DNA of 64,000 nucleotides, taken from positions 1-64,000 of the forward strand of contig JAPDOI010000874.1 in assembly GCA_029168955.1 (NCBI GenBank), in the 5' to 3' direction. The notes under the pieces were generated by a model. That model ran no database searches. It was not told where the DNA came from and worked only from the letters and a program-made list of their open reading frames with translations. The position numbers and the translations under genes were made by a program. This document shows, piece by piece, positions 44,743 to 56,817 of this stretch (positions are counted from its first letter, which is position 1; every line of letters begins with the position of its first letter). The DNA comes from Aplectana chamaeleonis (taxonomy: Eukaryota; Nematoda; Chromadorea; Rhabditida; Cosmocercidae).

Positions 44743-45975
44743 TCACCTATTCTCTTTAATATTTATACGTATGAGCTTCCCTCGATTATATCCTTGAACA
44801 ACGTTGGCTGTTCGGCATTCGCTGACGACTTTAAATTGTATAATCCTATTCGGACCAGGGAAGATTCAGAGTGTTTGCAAAAAGCCCTTAATGATGTAGC
44901 CAAATGGTCGTCTGAATGGAAACTGCCGCTTTCCAGCGAAAAAACTAAGGTGATAAAGCTTGGTAAAAGGCGAGTTAATGGCTTCTATACTATTGACGGT
45001 GTGCAGTTGAGCGAGGTCAACGAGATTAAGGACCTTGGTTTTCTTGTCAAGGATGATCTTAGTTTCGATGATCACTGCCTCCAGGTCGCGCCCATGGCCA
45101 ACAGGAGGATGCACAGCGCGTTTCGAGCACTTTCAACTACTAACGCAAATGTCCTGACTGAGGTGTATAAAACATACATACAGTTCAGTTCCGCAATCGC
45201 GTTCAGTTCTCATTATCACAATCGTAGAAGCGGAGCGGTTGTTTTTAAAAAATTCAACTAGAATCATTCTCAAAACAGCCGCTTCGCTTCTACGATTATG
45301 ATAATGAGACTTTGCGGACTGAACGCGATTGCGGAACTAGATCATACGTCCATTTATGGAGTATGGCACGGTGGTATTCAATCCATACAAAAAGGGATCC
45401 ATCGATGCGCTGGAGAAAGTCCAGAATACTTTCACACGTAGAGTTTACTTCAGGACATCGTGGTTTCAGACTAACCGCAACGTGTGTCATGTCACCAGAA
45501 ATGCCAAGTTGGGCCTAACCACTCTAGAACACAGGAGAAGAAGGTTTGATATGATAATGATGTATAAAATCATTCATGGGAGTGCTGGTATCAAGGCTAG
45601 CCGGCTGTTCAACCTGAGATCGTCAACCACCAGGGGAGCGCCGGTGAAATTGGGCCTCGTTGGGGCCAGGCGGAATGTAAGACAGCACTTTTTTGTCAAT
45701 AGGGCGGGGTCTGAATTCAACAAATTACTTCGGTCAGGCTTGGTAGTTGGGAAGTTCACTGAATTCAAAAAGGCGCTTGAGAGTTATCTGTTGTCCCAGG
45801 AGCGATGTTTGTAAGATCTCATCCCTTCATGGTGCCGGTGTTGCCTCGTAGTCAGTTTATCGATTTGTTTTATTATTGTCCTCTATCTTTAATCTTTTTC
45901 AGTTGCCGTTTAGATGTTTCGTTTTGTTGTTTGTCTATCACACGGTTCTACCGTGTAATAAATCAAATCAAACCT
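44743..45975 (+). mobile_element. CR1-type LINE, 5'-truncated, RT C-terminal half
   Basis: Begins inside the reverse transcriptase (SPILFNIYTYELP), continues through the catalytic FADDFKLY (about 44,819-44,842) and a KLPLSSEKT block, then the thumb and C-terminal tail to TAA at 45,812-45,814. The 3' end runs to AATAAATCAAATCAAA near 45,975. The frame is open except for a 161-bp insertion at 45,182-45,342. Ignoring that insert and one 5-bp duplicate, the reading frame joins without a break. It is much younger than the relic at 2.1 kb. Confidence 0.85.
45182..45342. mobile_element. 161-bp palindromic MITE inside the CR1 frame
   Basis: Arms AGTTCCGCAATCGCG, then ATTATCACAATCGTAGAAGC, pair with the right half. 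Flanked by the 5-bp duplication CATAC (45,177-45,181 and 45,343-45,347). Its removal together with one duplicate restores the CR1 frame at a conserved Tyr-Ile-Arg-Pro. Confidence 0.8.
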
Positions 45976-46384
45976 CATAATCGGGCAATCTTTATGCACC
46001 CCTCCATGTGTGTCCTTACTTTTTCTTCGAGCCCTTTAAAGGCAATGTTCACGATGGTTTTCGTCGCCGATTTTTTCACATAAAACATTGCGTTGGTCTC
46101 CAAGTGTAGCCAAAATTGCAAAGAAACGCATTAAAACACCGTGTTTCAGTGACATTATCATATAACATGGAGTAGTTGTCCGGTTTGATCAACATGTTCC
46201 TGGTGGTTGTCACCGGCGGAAATTTGGGTTAATCGAAAATAGAAGAACATTTTATGCAAAGCAGGAGCAGTTAGGGCCCTAAGGAAAGAACGGAGCAATA
46301 GAGAGCAGAGAATTGCAAAGGACGGGTTCACAAAAGATTTCATTGTCACAACAAACGCTTCCTGTGATACTTAAAGGCAGCATA
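45976..46384. other. TTAA-family fragment, otherwise featureless
   Basis: TTTAAAGGCAATGTTCACGA at 46,030 is a left end of the TTAA MITE family and TTAAAGGCAGCATACTG at 46,372 may be another. A full element was not resolved. Confidence 0.4.
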
Positions 46385-46907
46385 CTGTGCTTATCTGGGC
46401 CAAATTCCGGTCCGCAATTGCGTCTCGACACGCTTTGCTGCTGCACGTGCTCGAGTCAGGCGAGTTTCAGAGGCCATCGATGTGTACTCAGAATGGATTG
46501 ACGCCTGTGAGGCTGCCAACGCGTGATGCGTTGGCATGGCCCCATGTTTGATCTCATGGTTCAGTTTTCGACTCGTTATTTTTCTTCCCTCGGAATTTCG
46601 TTCGATTATTATTGTATTTGTTCTTTTCTTCTGCTCATACGTTGTATATACGAAAATATTTAATTGACAACAGATGGAATACAGTGTCATGCTATTGATC
46701 CTGCGGTTATAGCGAGATTGTTTCCAGCGCCAAAGCCGACTCGATATGGCTTTTTATACAGTTTTCTCCAAATATGTTTTCTTTCCAGTCTCTAAAACCC
46801 ACCTAGAGTCAACAGATCGGCGGCAAACTCTTCCGAGTCGAATGCGCGAGGACGCAAAGCGTGTCGAGACGCAATTGCGGACCGGGAATTGACCCAGAGA
46901 AGCACAG
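46385..46907. mobile_element. MITE family 1, copy 5, split by a 250-bp insert
   Basis: TA at 46,383 and 46,908. The left half runs to GGCGAGTTTC (46,468) and the right half resumes at TTTCCAGCGCCAAAGCC (46,717). The insert contains a small hairpin, GCCAACGCGTGATGCGTTGGC, and AT-rich sequence. Confidence 0.7.
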
Positions 46908-46909
46908 TA

Positions 46910-48060
46910 CACGCTCAAAAATGATATCAATTTCATAGAATGAATCGAAGGTCTGAAGCTGTTAATATTCAGAGATAACGAAAAAACCGGGAAAAATCAA
47001 CTGAAATGAAGATGTGACGGTTCGTTCTATCTCAGGCGATCGCGGGGGTCGATGGCCGGTTTAAACGCCTCTTTCCCAGTCAAATTGATCAGATCTGGCT
47101 GATCGGCGGAGGTTTCGGCATGACTCATAACTGCCGAAGTTTTCGTGGTAATGTCTCATATGTGGCGGAGATTTCGGGTCGACGTGTTGCAGTGTCTGCA
47201 CTGTTTTTCTCTGATACTCTCTCGTGTAGAGCGCGTAAATGGCAGCCCACAATGTATACGCTGCCCTTAAATGTGAGGTGTTTGTGCTTGTCGTTGTTGA
47301 TATTGTTCGGGATATCGACGCTCTGGCGGGCGTCGGTGGCAGGTTGATTCGCCAATGCTGTCTCTCGACCTGCCACCGATGCCCGCGACTGCAGGAGTGG
47401 GTAGGTGGTGGTCGGTGGGACTTTCGGTATAAACACGTGGGTGTGACGTCACTTTGAGTGGACGGTGGGAGGTGATTAGGCAGAGCTCCCGGTGGGAAAG
47501 GGTCAACTGTGACGTGGCATTGTAGGGTCGGTGGAAGGTTGACACGCGGAGTTTTCGGGATGAATGGGGGAGTTTTCGGGCCTTGCCCGCCCCTTTTTTC
47601 GTTTCGAGCGGCAGCACGCTACCTGTTCAACTCCTATCAACCGGCCACCGACCCCCGCGAGTGTGTGAGATATTGGCCCAGAAGTGGACGAGTTGTACTG
47701 CATTGGCTGAAATAGCGGAGCTAGCGAGAAATCTGTGGGGATAACGACGCTAATGTACTCGTACGGCCCTCTCTGGAACGCTTACGACGTTAGAAGCGTA
47801 AAAAATTAGCCAAAATGACCGTAATCGAGCATTGAACATTTGTATTGAGGGGCGAAGCCCGTATCGATGGGCGGAGAAAGGATGATTTTGTGACTCAATA
47901 CGGCTCAAATGTGATCATTTTAACTCGTTTCAACTCCTCCAACTTCGTGAGGGCTCTTGTAGGGCCCGTGCAACCCCACTAATGTAGTTATCTCAACAAC
48001 TTTTGCGAGCGTGTATGCTGCCTCTAAAGGCATCGTTCGCGCTGAAAACCATTTTTCATT
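46910..48060. other. Gene-free, moderately repetitive stretch
   Basis: 47,320-47,600 has recurring GGTGGGA/GTGGGAGG words and a GGTCGGTGG motif. No gene is supported. AAAGGCATCGTTCGCGCTG at 48,025 resembles a TTAA-family end, with GTGAGCACTGCCTTGGAAAG at 49,210 as a possible partner. Confidence 0.35.
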
Positions 48061-48074
48061 TTTTCAGGCTCAAT

Positions 48075-48284
48075 TTCATGAGGCTGAAAAATGACAGATG
48101 GAGTACCAGAATTCCGTACCGGTGTCCACGAGACATTAGGAGGACCCACGGACGCCCCGCAACACGCTGGGCTGACACTTTCAGTAAATCATTCAAGCAG
48201 AAGGGTCTACCGTACTGGATGACTGTTGCTCTTTCCAGAAAATCCGGGAGCGAATGTGGTCCACATCGAGAAGACCGCTTATGA
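48075..48284 (+). pseudogene. RTE-type LINE C-terminal fragment
   Basis: The frame reads DRWSTRIPYRCPRDIRR, THGRPATRWADTFSKSF and a PYWMTVALSRKS tail. This is the pattern at the C-terminus of RTE-clade retrotransposon proteins (arginine-rich, GRP.TRWADxF, then a Trp-Met-Thr block). Only this end is present. It probably lies inside a larger TTAA-type element (48,020-49,215), which would make it a captured or target fragment. Confidence 0.55.
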
Positions 48285-48760
48285 AGCTGGATCATCAAAG
48301 TATCAAAGTAAGTAATTTCATGAATTAGCCCGGTGGACCACGTCGGTGAAGTTTCGCGCGTCAAAAACATATGGTTCTGAAGTTAGAGTGGTTCAAAATC
48401 ACGATCCGCCACCAGTTTTCACCAACCATCTAGCACAAGGAACAGAAGCGCCATCAGAGGCGCAGATGATTCAGCATTTTTAATTTTTAATTCGGGAAAT
48501 TCTAACATCCAAACTTGCCCGATGGATACTTATTTTTTTAGAACAAGTTCCAGTGAACGAAAGGCAAGAGAAATTCACCCACTTAATAAGTTTAAAGCAA
48601 AAGACACATCCGACGTTTGCGAAAAAACTTCCGACGTATTGCACCAGACACACCGAAATTGACGGAGGGGTGAGAAGAGAATAGTTCGGGACGTTTTAAA
48701 ACGAGTTTTTTTTTTGCGAAAGTTGATGGTTTTGTGGAGCCTTTCCACTCGTATTCTCTA

Positions 48761-49011
48761 CAGTGCGCCTCCGCACTGCCGTTCAGTCCGCAAAGTGCAC
48801 GCTGATTGCGAAAGCGTGCTGCGGGGCGGTTGCGCGTATTCTCAGACAGGGATGTGGGGTCACCCGGGCGGGTTTTGCCTTTGGTGCCCGGGTGATCCCA
48901 CCGCCCGGGCGATACCGCATCCCTGTCTGAAAATACTCGCAACCGCGATGCAGCACCCTGTCGCAATCAGCGTGCACTTTGCGGACTGAATGGCAGTGCG
49001 GAGGAGCACTG
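48761..49011. mobile_element. Near-perfect palindromic MITE with TA duplication
   Basis: 251 bp. TA at 48,759-48,760 and 49,012-49,013. Arms CAGTGCGCCTCCGCACTGCC, TTCAGTCCGCAAAGTGCACG and CAGACAGGGATG with complements. The centre is a GGGTCACCCGGGCGGG/CCCGGGTGATCCCACC stem around TTTTGCCTTTGG. TA targets point to Tc1/mariner mobilisation. Confidence 0.85.
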
Positions 49012-49886
49012 TATGTCAGAGAGTCGCCCGCGCAAAACCATGAAAAAATGAGATACGGTTTTTTGCGCGTACGATGCCTTTGAGAGGTGGGTAGGTACTA
49101 AAGAATTTTGTGTACTTCTGGTGCGTTTTTCTCAGTTTCTAGGTCATTTTGGTTCTACCCGGGGGCCACGTAATCAATATAGCGAATAATCTCAAAATTG
49201 AAGATTATAGTGAGCACTGCCTTGGAAAGGGCGGGTTGTGATTATTTGAAAACGCCAACACAGTCCAAAGTCATTTTCCTGCATTTTCACCGAATGAATG
49301 AATTTAGAAATGACATGCACCGGTTTATTTTGTAGATAAATTTAAAAACCTGTTTATTCGATTCTAATGGATACTCGGAAAATTTATGCGAACATTGGGA
49401 TCAACCTGTGGGTTTTAATTCACGAACCAATTCTTCCATACAATAAAAGAATCGGAGCACAAAGTACGAGCACCTGGGCCTCTATCACTATAGCACTTTT
49501 TTGTCACATCTCTACCCACTCCAAAACAGTATTGAGCTGTATGTGCATTTCAGTCCACCAAAACCTTCAAAGTATAGTTAGGCTCATACGATTGTGCACT
49601 CATTTAGGGGAAGGTCGGGGTATTATGTTTCTCGGTTCACAACATTCTGCCATCAAAATAGCCAAAAAATCAGCGAGCCGTCTGAGCTCTTTTCCTTTCC
49701 TCAGCCAAACGACTTCACCCTCATTACGTGGAGGAGATTCTACTCTCGGCATCACCTGGGGTCACAACCTTCGTGCGTTGGCGACACGACAACATCATTG
49801 GCGTGACTCAGAACCACCTCCCGGACTTTATACCCCGCCCCAGACCCCGATGAACCGTTATCAAAATCTTTTTAAGCAGCTCCAAG

Positions 49887-51783
49887 TATACATTCCATTC
49901 GATGGCCAAAATGGCGTCGGATCGGATTTTCGGATATTGCCGATTTTGCAAAACCGACTCAACGGATAAATCGGATACTGTCCCAAACGAGAATTTCGGA
50001 TAACGGATCCTATCCGAAACCAGAATTTTTGATCGGATCGGATATCCGATCGGATAAAATCGGATCCACCAGATAATTTGGATGAAAAAAACGGATAAGA
50101 AAACATCTTTAGTAGTACCGAGGATTCAACCCCGTGTATTCAAGAAAATGCATTCTGTAGCCACTACGCGTCGCGGTCCGGTGAATGTCGCGCTCGCGGC
50201 GAACCCCCACCGTTTAGAGTAGTCTTCAGCGCTTTAAAGGAGTAAATGGCTATCATCTGTGACGAGAAATGAACGCAGGAAAGCAAATTATGCCCCTGGA
50301 TATGTCAATTTAAAGCAGGGATGTCGCATCGCCGCGCAACTCGTCGCGCGCGACGCTCGCCAACCGCGACGCGGCACGCATGGGTGAGAAACGTCGCCCT
50401 CCCCTGCAACCGGTGAGAGCTCATAACTGACCAAAAAGAAGACCTGCCACAGAATCATGGTTTAGCGGGGCGTTGCGACCAATCTCGGTAGGGCTACGAC
50501 CCCTTACCTTGTTAAACGAAACCTTGGAAAAAAATCCGAATTCGTTACGAACTTCCCCTTCTGGGTAAAAATTGAGCTTGAAAATTATATGATCCCTGCA
50601 GAATTAGCGCTGTCGCAGAAAGGGGGGGGGCACCGTGCAATCGTACATAGCCACGCCCATTTTCCCGTGTCGCCGCATCATGAGTACACCAACCGAGGGT
50701 TTCCCTACCCTCCAGAATTCAAGTCGTTTGATTACGACACGGAAAAATGGGTAGGGACAAGTGCGAAACCGAAGCAAGGCTAGTACTTTTTTGCACACTT
50801 CCTCTGTTATCTTCAACATAACTGAAGGGCACAACATCAATTGATTTTAACACAAAACTACGGGTTGCGGAACGTGCCACATATTTGACGGTGGAGCGCG
50901 TCCCCGCCGTTGCACCGTCAACCCGTTTTCCACCGCCAAATAACCGTCTCCGTGTATTGAATTTCTCTCCATCTGCGGTACAACCAACAATTCGACTCCT
51001 CCCCGTTTTTGCTCCCGCCGTCGCACCGACAAGCCTTTTTACCCCGCTGAACAACCGTCAGCATGTCTAAGTCCAAGTGCAGAACGTCACCCGAGTTATG
51101 AACACAGATTCGCGTTGTAATAAAGCCTCCAAACAAAAGACATTCCTCCAAAACCTGTCCATAAAAATTGCAAATACAACACTTGTTTTTCTCCCTGAGA
51201 GCTCAAAATCATTCATGTGCCATCATCAGGAGCATTATAAGGACTTGCAAAACGAAATAAGGCCTCTCCACTTCACGAAATACCCCCTATCACATGCTAT
51301 GCAGTTATTTTGTGATATTATGACCCCTTCATCATGAAATATTTGTATTTGTTCAATATGCATGTAGTGAAGTGTCAAAATCCATTCCTCACACATGCTT
51401 AATCAGCGATTCCGCAACCGTCAATAGCGCGCTCTACTGCGAATTCGCGCGACCTCCACGCGACCGCATTTGGAGCTGGCTGTTACGGCGGGCGCAATTC
51501 TATCCGTTTTTCATCCGAAATTATCCGATATTTATCCGGAATTATCCGATTTTTATCCGATCGATTATCCGTTTTTAATCCGATTATCCGGTTTTCTGAT
51601 CGGATCCTTCGATTTTCACTTTTCCGGATATCGGATAATTCGGATATCGTGTTTTTTCGTCTGATCGGATTTCGGATCAACCCGAAATCGCCACTTTGAC
51701 AGCGGATCGGATTTCGGATAATTATCCGATCGGATTATCCGAACCCGGATATCCGAAACCGACTCCGTCGGATGGAATGTATA
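49887..51783. mobile_element. 1.9-kb element with 8-bp duplication and ATCCGAT arrays at both ends
   Basis: Inverted ends TATACATTCCATTCGATGG and CCGTCGGATGGAATGTATA (17 of 19 matching), flanked by perfect GCTCCAAG (49,879-49,886 and 51,784-51,791). Dense CGGATAT/ATCCGAT/TTATCCG words occupy about 49,915-50,095 and 51,490-51,770. The interior has no recognisable transposase. An 8-bp duplication suggests hAT, Merlin or P-type mobilisation. Confidence 0.8.
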
Positions 51784-51929
51784 GCTCCAAGGTCCATTAG
51801 AGGATGTCTGTGTAGCTTAAAAACCTCTATGGTATTAGAAGATGGGAAGAAATTACCGGTGTGGGAAGAAATTCACTTATCATTGAAGGCTGAAACACAA
51901 AATTTCAAGAGAATTCAATGCATTTGTAT

Positions 51930-52216
51930 CAGGGGTGTGCGAAAAATTTCCGAAACCGGAAAAAAACCGAAAAACGAAATTTTTTGCGGTCAAAAATTTG
52001 TAGAATGCTTTCTCACGCTATGCTACGTTGAAAAATACACTTTTTTTCAATTTTTCGTTTTTTCGGTTTTTTCGAGAAATTAATACAGAAGAAAACGAAA
52101 AATTTCGGAAAAATGGTTGCACTCCGAACGACCCATCTGCACCAGAAAATTCGGTCTCGAAGCGAGAATCGTCATTTTTCGATCTGGAGTTCTCGAAAAT
52201 TTTTCGCACATCCCTG
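51930..52216. mobile_element. 287-bp CAGGG-type hAT-like element with CCGAAAAA-type repeats
   Basis: Ends CAGGGGTGTGCGAAAAATTT and AAATTTTTCGCACATCCCTG. Flanks ATTTGTAT (51,922-51,929) and ATGTGTAT (52,217-52,224) differ at one base. Subterminal TTCCGAAACCGGAAAAAAAC and TTTTTCGGTTTTTTCGAG. Confidence 0.8.
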
Positions 52217-52224
52217 ATGTGTAT

Positions 52225-53020
52225 CGAAAAGAAAATGGTTTTCATGGGCGATTTAGGTAAGTTGAAAGATGTGGCAGTTAGGCTAAGTCCCTGCGAAAGC
52301 GGTTTTTGATTTATTTTTAATCTGGGGCTCTGCATGTTAAGGAGCGGATGCGGACCGACGACAAAACGACATTGAACAATAGTCTTCTTTCAGTTACTGT
52401 ACCACTCCAAATACGCGGTAATGCCTAAAAGCCTAGAGAGGCTACTGATCTATCGCGACAAAGCACATAACGCCCTATTCGATTAGTGAGCTCACACCGA
52501 TGTTTAAGGCAGTCGCTAAAGACTGGATTTCGATAAACGTCGTTTTTTCGTTGACCAGTCCCCTCCTCACTGTTTTCCGAATCGCAATTCCAGAATAAAA
52601 GCAAGAATCATGGCGAGTCACCGCTCTTAGCTGCTCTGAACCCTGCCATACATACCAGCGCGCTACTGCAGCAATCTGCAGGTACGCAATCACGTTACTT
52701 ACGTAGTATCCATTGTACGGTAATCATGAAAACTGGAGAAATATACAAAAAATTAAGAGTTCGCGGGAACAGCTATGAATTTGGTGTTCTGAATTACGGT
52801 GTGGCAGAAACTGTGTAAGAGGCGTGACTGGGTAACCGAGGAGGGCGGTCATTTGGCACCCGCAAGATGCATTTCGAAGAATAGGCGCTTTGGCCGGGGT
52901 TTTCCTGACCGTGAGAGATTTAATTTGTTCAGAAAAGCCACAAAGTTTCCGGACAGAGCGCAGCGAAGCGGCGCGAACCCCCCGGCTTATGGTTCCCGGA
53001 CAAAGCGCCGCTTCGCGAAG
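52225..53020. other. Gene-free stretch
   Basis: A minus-strand frame at 52,475-52,693 has no identifiable domain. A small palindrome, GCGCCGCTTCGCGAAGCGGC, lies at 53,005-53,024. Confidence 0.35.
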
Positions 53021-53025
53021 CGGCA

Positions 53026-53983
53026 GTTTTTGTGTATTAACTTGTTTTAATAATTATTTTGAAATTTCGTTCATCATGTGTTTTTTGTTTTTGGTGAGGG
53101 AGCTTTATGTCTTTTTAGTTTTTTTTGTTTGAAATTGTTTAGGGTTAGGGTTGCATGAAAGGCTCTAGAGGCTTGACGTTTAGAATACAATAACACCTCA
53201 CCCCTGTTTTTTTTTTCGAGAATCGCCTCTAAAATGACACTTTAATCCATTTCTGCCGTTTTGAACGATGTTCACTCTCATAACATGTTGGATTGGAATC
53301 TAGGTCTGAAGAGTGAAACAATATTAGTTCAGGGTAGCCCTAACCACTCCACATCTCTACCAGGTTTGAAGGGGGTTCGTAAAGGGGCTCCACTGAAAAA
53401 TGCTCTCCAAAATTACCCTTTTCGACGCCCTGAGGGGGGACGCCCTTTATAAACCCCCATCAAATCTGGTGCCTAGATATGGGAGTGTTATGTGCAATCC
53501 CAGACCCGAAACAATGATGTCGTGAGATTTGAATTCGAAAAGAGGCTTAGAATCAAATGACCCCTCTCAGGGCGTCGAAAAGGGTAACCTTGGAGAGCAT
53601 TTTTCAGTGAAACTCTTTTATAAACCCTCATCAAACCTGGTAGAGTTGGGGAGTGGTAAGGGCTACCCTGAACTAAGATTGTTTCAGTTTTTAGACCTAG
53701 ATTCCAAACCAACATGTTATGAGAATGAACATCGTCCAAAACGGCAGAAATGGATTAATGTGTTATTTTAGAGGCAATTCTCGAAAAAAAAAAACAGGGG
53801 TGAGGTGTTATTTTATCCTAAACGTCAAGCCTCTAGAGCCTCTCATGCAGCAGTAACCCTAAATAACTTCAAACGAAAAAAAAAACTAAAAAAACACAAA
53901 GCTCTTTCACCAAAAACAAAAAAAACACACATGATGAACAAAATTTCAAAATAATTATTAAAAGAAGTTAATACACAAAAAAC
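53026..53983. mobile_element. 958-bp fold-back palindrome
   Basis: Arms of about 400 bp run GTTTTTGTGTATTAACTTG, ATTATTTTGAAATTTCG, CTCTAGAGGCTTGACG, TTCGAGAATCGCCTCTAAAA and CCTTTTCGACGCCCTGAGGG on the left, and return inverted on the right to GTTAATACACAAAAAAC. The spacer is about 100 bp at 53,460-53,560. No coding capacity. Arm identity is high but not perfect. Confidence 0.85.
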
Positions 53984-54179
53984 TCACCATGGTACAGCAG
54001 GAAGGGAATACTAGTTTAATAGTAGTAAAATACAGTCAGCTGTCTGCAGCCGTGAGAAGACTCGTCCGGGAGCGGCGTTCGTGACGGCCGCAAATTAAAC
54101 CAATAGCTAATGCCATTTAAAATGATTTCCCAATGGATGATTCCGCTTCCGGCCCACCACACACACACCAAATAGCCTT

Positions 54180-54745
54180 CTTACAGTGCACGTCTTTTGT
54201 TATTCCTTTGGGGGGGGGGGGGAAGCGCCTGGCAAAACAAAGATCTTCTTTCTTTTACATTTTTGAAGAGGAGCCATGACTCATTCCCAGTGACATGATT
54301 CTTCAAAAATGGTGTTTGTTAGTTTCGCTGCAGTAAACCGGTAAAAATTCGATATCGTTCGGCTTTTTTGTTGTCGGGGAGCTCGTGGGGCACACATCCA
54401 GCTAATTTCCATACCTTTCCGAGCTTCATCAGGCGTTAAACGATCGTTTATTGATTGACACTAAAGTCTTCAGCCAGCATTCGCGTTGTCAGGCTTTCGT
54501 CCTCGTTCACGGCTGTCAGAAGTGCTTGATCATCAAAATCCGATGGCCGACCTGACCTCTTCCTCCTTTGTCCTCCAACCTAGTGTCACCTGATTTAAAG
54601 CGAATAAACGACTTCCGCACTGCATTATCAGTAACTGTTCCTTAACCAAAAAGTTCGTTGAGATCGTGAAATGACTGAGCGGCGGTCCATCTTTCTCGTA
54701 GTAGGAGAGCATTATATGGCGAATATAAGTTTGATTTTTTAGACT
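54180..54745 (-). pseudogene. Mariner-like transposase relic
   Basis: Translating the minus strand with frame changes gives AAQSFHDLNELFG, FIRFKSGDTRLEDKGGRG, FDDQALLTAVNEDESLTT, MLAEDFSVNQ, LGKVWKLAGCVPHELPDN and NHVTGNESWLLFKN. These follow the order of mariner transposases: paired-like helix-turn-helix, then a WVPHEL-type block (here CVPHEL), then the first catalytic region (TGDESW-type, here TGNESW with Asp replaced by Asn). Several stops and frameshifts make it dead. It belongs to a different mariner group from those at 15.6 and 61.9 kb. Confidence 0.75.
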
Positions 54746-54856
54746 AAATATTGAGGAGTATTTTTATATAAATATGGAGAAGGAAACACCATTTTTTTAC
54801 TAAAAAAATCGAGTTAATAAAAACGTTCCATAATTATGCATCAACCCAATATTACA

Positions 54857-55085
54857 CATAAAGTCGGCCCGATTGAGCCTGTCTCCCCACGCGGTCGGCA
54901 TGAGTGTCCGACGAAAGACACTTTTTAGATTTATGAATCGTATAGCAGAAATATTAGACGAATAGTAGTGGATGATATCCCAGTCAACTGTCTGCAGCCG
55001 TGGAATAGTTGGCCCGAAAAAAACGTTATCGCGACAATCACGCATGCCGACCGCGTGGGCGGTCACTCTCGTTCGAACAAAATTC
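54857..55085. mobile_element. MITE family 2, copy 7
   Basis: AAAGTCGGCCCGATTGAGCC, then CCCACGCGGTCGGCATGAG, on the left. ATGCCGACCGCGTGGGCGG, then CTCGTTCGAACAAAATT, on the right. Confidence 0.65.
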
Positions 55086-56290
55086 GCATCCTTCTACAGA
55101 TTTTGTTAGAGTACTGACCCACTTTTTGGATGCTGGAAATCGGGGATGCTGTTCCTTTCAAGCAGATTAATTTTGATTCCGAACCCGAACATGAGGTTTA
55201 CTCTCATTTTTCAGGAAAATTAAGACCTCTAACTAGGGTAAACTCAGTAATTAGGCGTATTCCCATGCGAAATAACACATTTACTGCAAGACAGAATTAT
55301 TTATCTCATTAAAACAATGAAAACAAGGTGATAGCGAGGAAAAACGCGAATACTATTGAATGTGGAAACGAAATACAAAAAAAAAGTTTCAAAAATACAG
55401 AACACCTCCGTAATAAATATTATAAATAAAGTGATGAATCAATGCCTCCCATTTCGAAAGAGGATATGGTCACAAATATACTCCACCGCACCACGCCAAT
55501 CTAGCTACGCTGCGTTTGCCGCAGCAATGGAACGAATTCCCACATAAAATCACCTGTACCTGAATCTATATTTCACAGCTTCATTAAATTTTCTCAGAAA
55601 AAAAGCTCAAAAATGAAAAAAACTCCATATAGGAAACATCTGAACCTAAGTGAGTATCCGACTGAAAATCATTACAAACTATATATTAGACCCTAGAACT
55701 TTCCTGGAGGCGGAGCTTCCCCATTCTGGTCATATAAGCCAGTCATCAAGGTGTCACAGTTGGCGAGACCAGTTGAACAACGTCTGATAGTCACTGTGGG
55801 TTGTGCTCCGGCCTTTGCTCCCCCCAAAAGAGAATATAGAAAGCATGAGAACTATGTTCGCCATAGGGAATATGATTTTTGGAAAAAATGTAGATATGAG
55901 TCCTGTTGAAGAGGGCACAGCAAAAAAAACTTTGGCTAGTCTATTATCACCACAGGCTTGAATTCAGCAGGAGATATTTGTTCTTGAATCACTCCAGGAG
56001 CATCGAGTCCTTCTCGATGTAAAGCTGCTTTCTTTTCTGAAAACGATTTTTTCAGTGGTACAAAACACAAACATGAAATTAAAGCAACACTCTAGAAGAA
56101 ATAAAACTACACTGGATGGAACGAGTGAATCATTGTCTCCTTTGTAGACATAACTGCGGACATCAACCCTGAAAACACATGTAATTTGAAGGCATCAAAG
56201 AATAACAGCCAGATGATGTCCATTCTTACTGTGATTGTCTAGGACCTCAGATGGAGCACGCTCGCCACGCGCCACACGACAGAAACTTGA
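55086..56290. other. Gene-free stretch
   Basis: No gene, RNA or repeat could be supported in these 1.2 kb. Confidence 0.45.
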
Positions 56291-56292
56291 CC

Positions 56293-56743
56293 CTTGTTTT
56301 GACTGCACCTGGTCGCTGCTGCCATGCGAGGGACATCTGTTCCTTTTTCATCGCGTGTAATGGAAAGGCGCTCCGATTCTGACCGCTTCGTGGCAAACGT
56401 CCTACATCCCTGGGTCGCGGCGACGAAATCCTATGTTTTACTGCTTCGCTGGTGGAGAAGCGATTCTCAATGGTCGCTGACCATCGCTCAGTCGCGGCCA
56501 AAATGGCAGCGACGGGACGATTGCCAGCGAATGACACATTTCTTTCTGTGATCATTCTCCATTAACTTGACGATATCAGTGTTTACCAGTCGGAACAAGC
56601 AATTGATGGCCGCTGGCCATTACTTTCCACCGATTCATTGATTTTTCGATTGTCCATGAGGCTATGTACTATGAACAAATCGCTGCCGCTGCTACATCAC
56701 TGATCGCTGCCATGAAAAACAGCAGCGATGCAGTGAAAACAAG
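56293..56743. mobile_element. CTTGTTTTGACTGCA-ended MITE
   Basis: 451 bp with inverted ends CTTGTTTTGACTGCA and TGCAGTGAAAACAAG. The interior is rich in GCAGCGATG/CATCGCTGC words. An inverted copy of 484 bp lies at 59,947-60,430. Confidence 0.7.
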
Positions 56744-56817
56744 TCTTCAGTGACATTCTTTTCTGTTTCTTGCACCGAAAACTCTTTGAAAATAGGATGG
56801 CTCAATACACTTGTGAG

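Noticed and set aside
44465..44746. Minus-strand frame over the G-rich/C-rich section
   Set aside because: Composition-driven; no domain or splice support.
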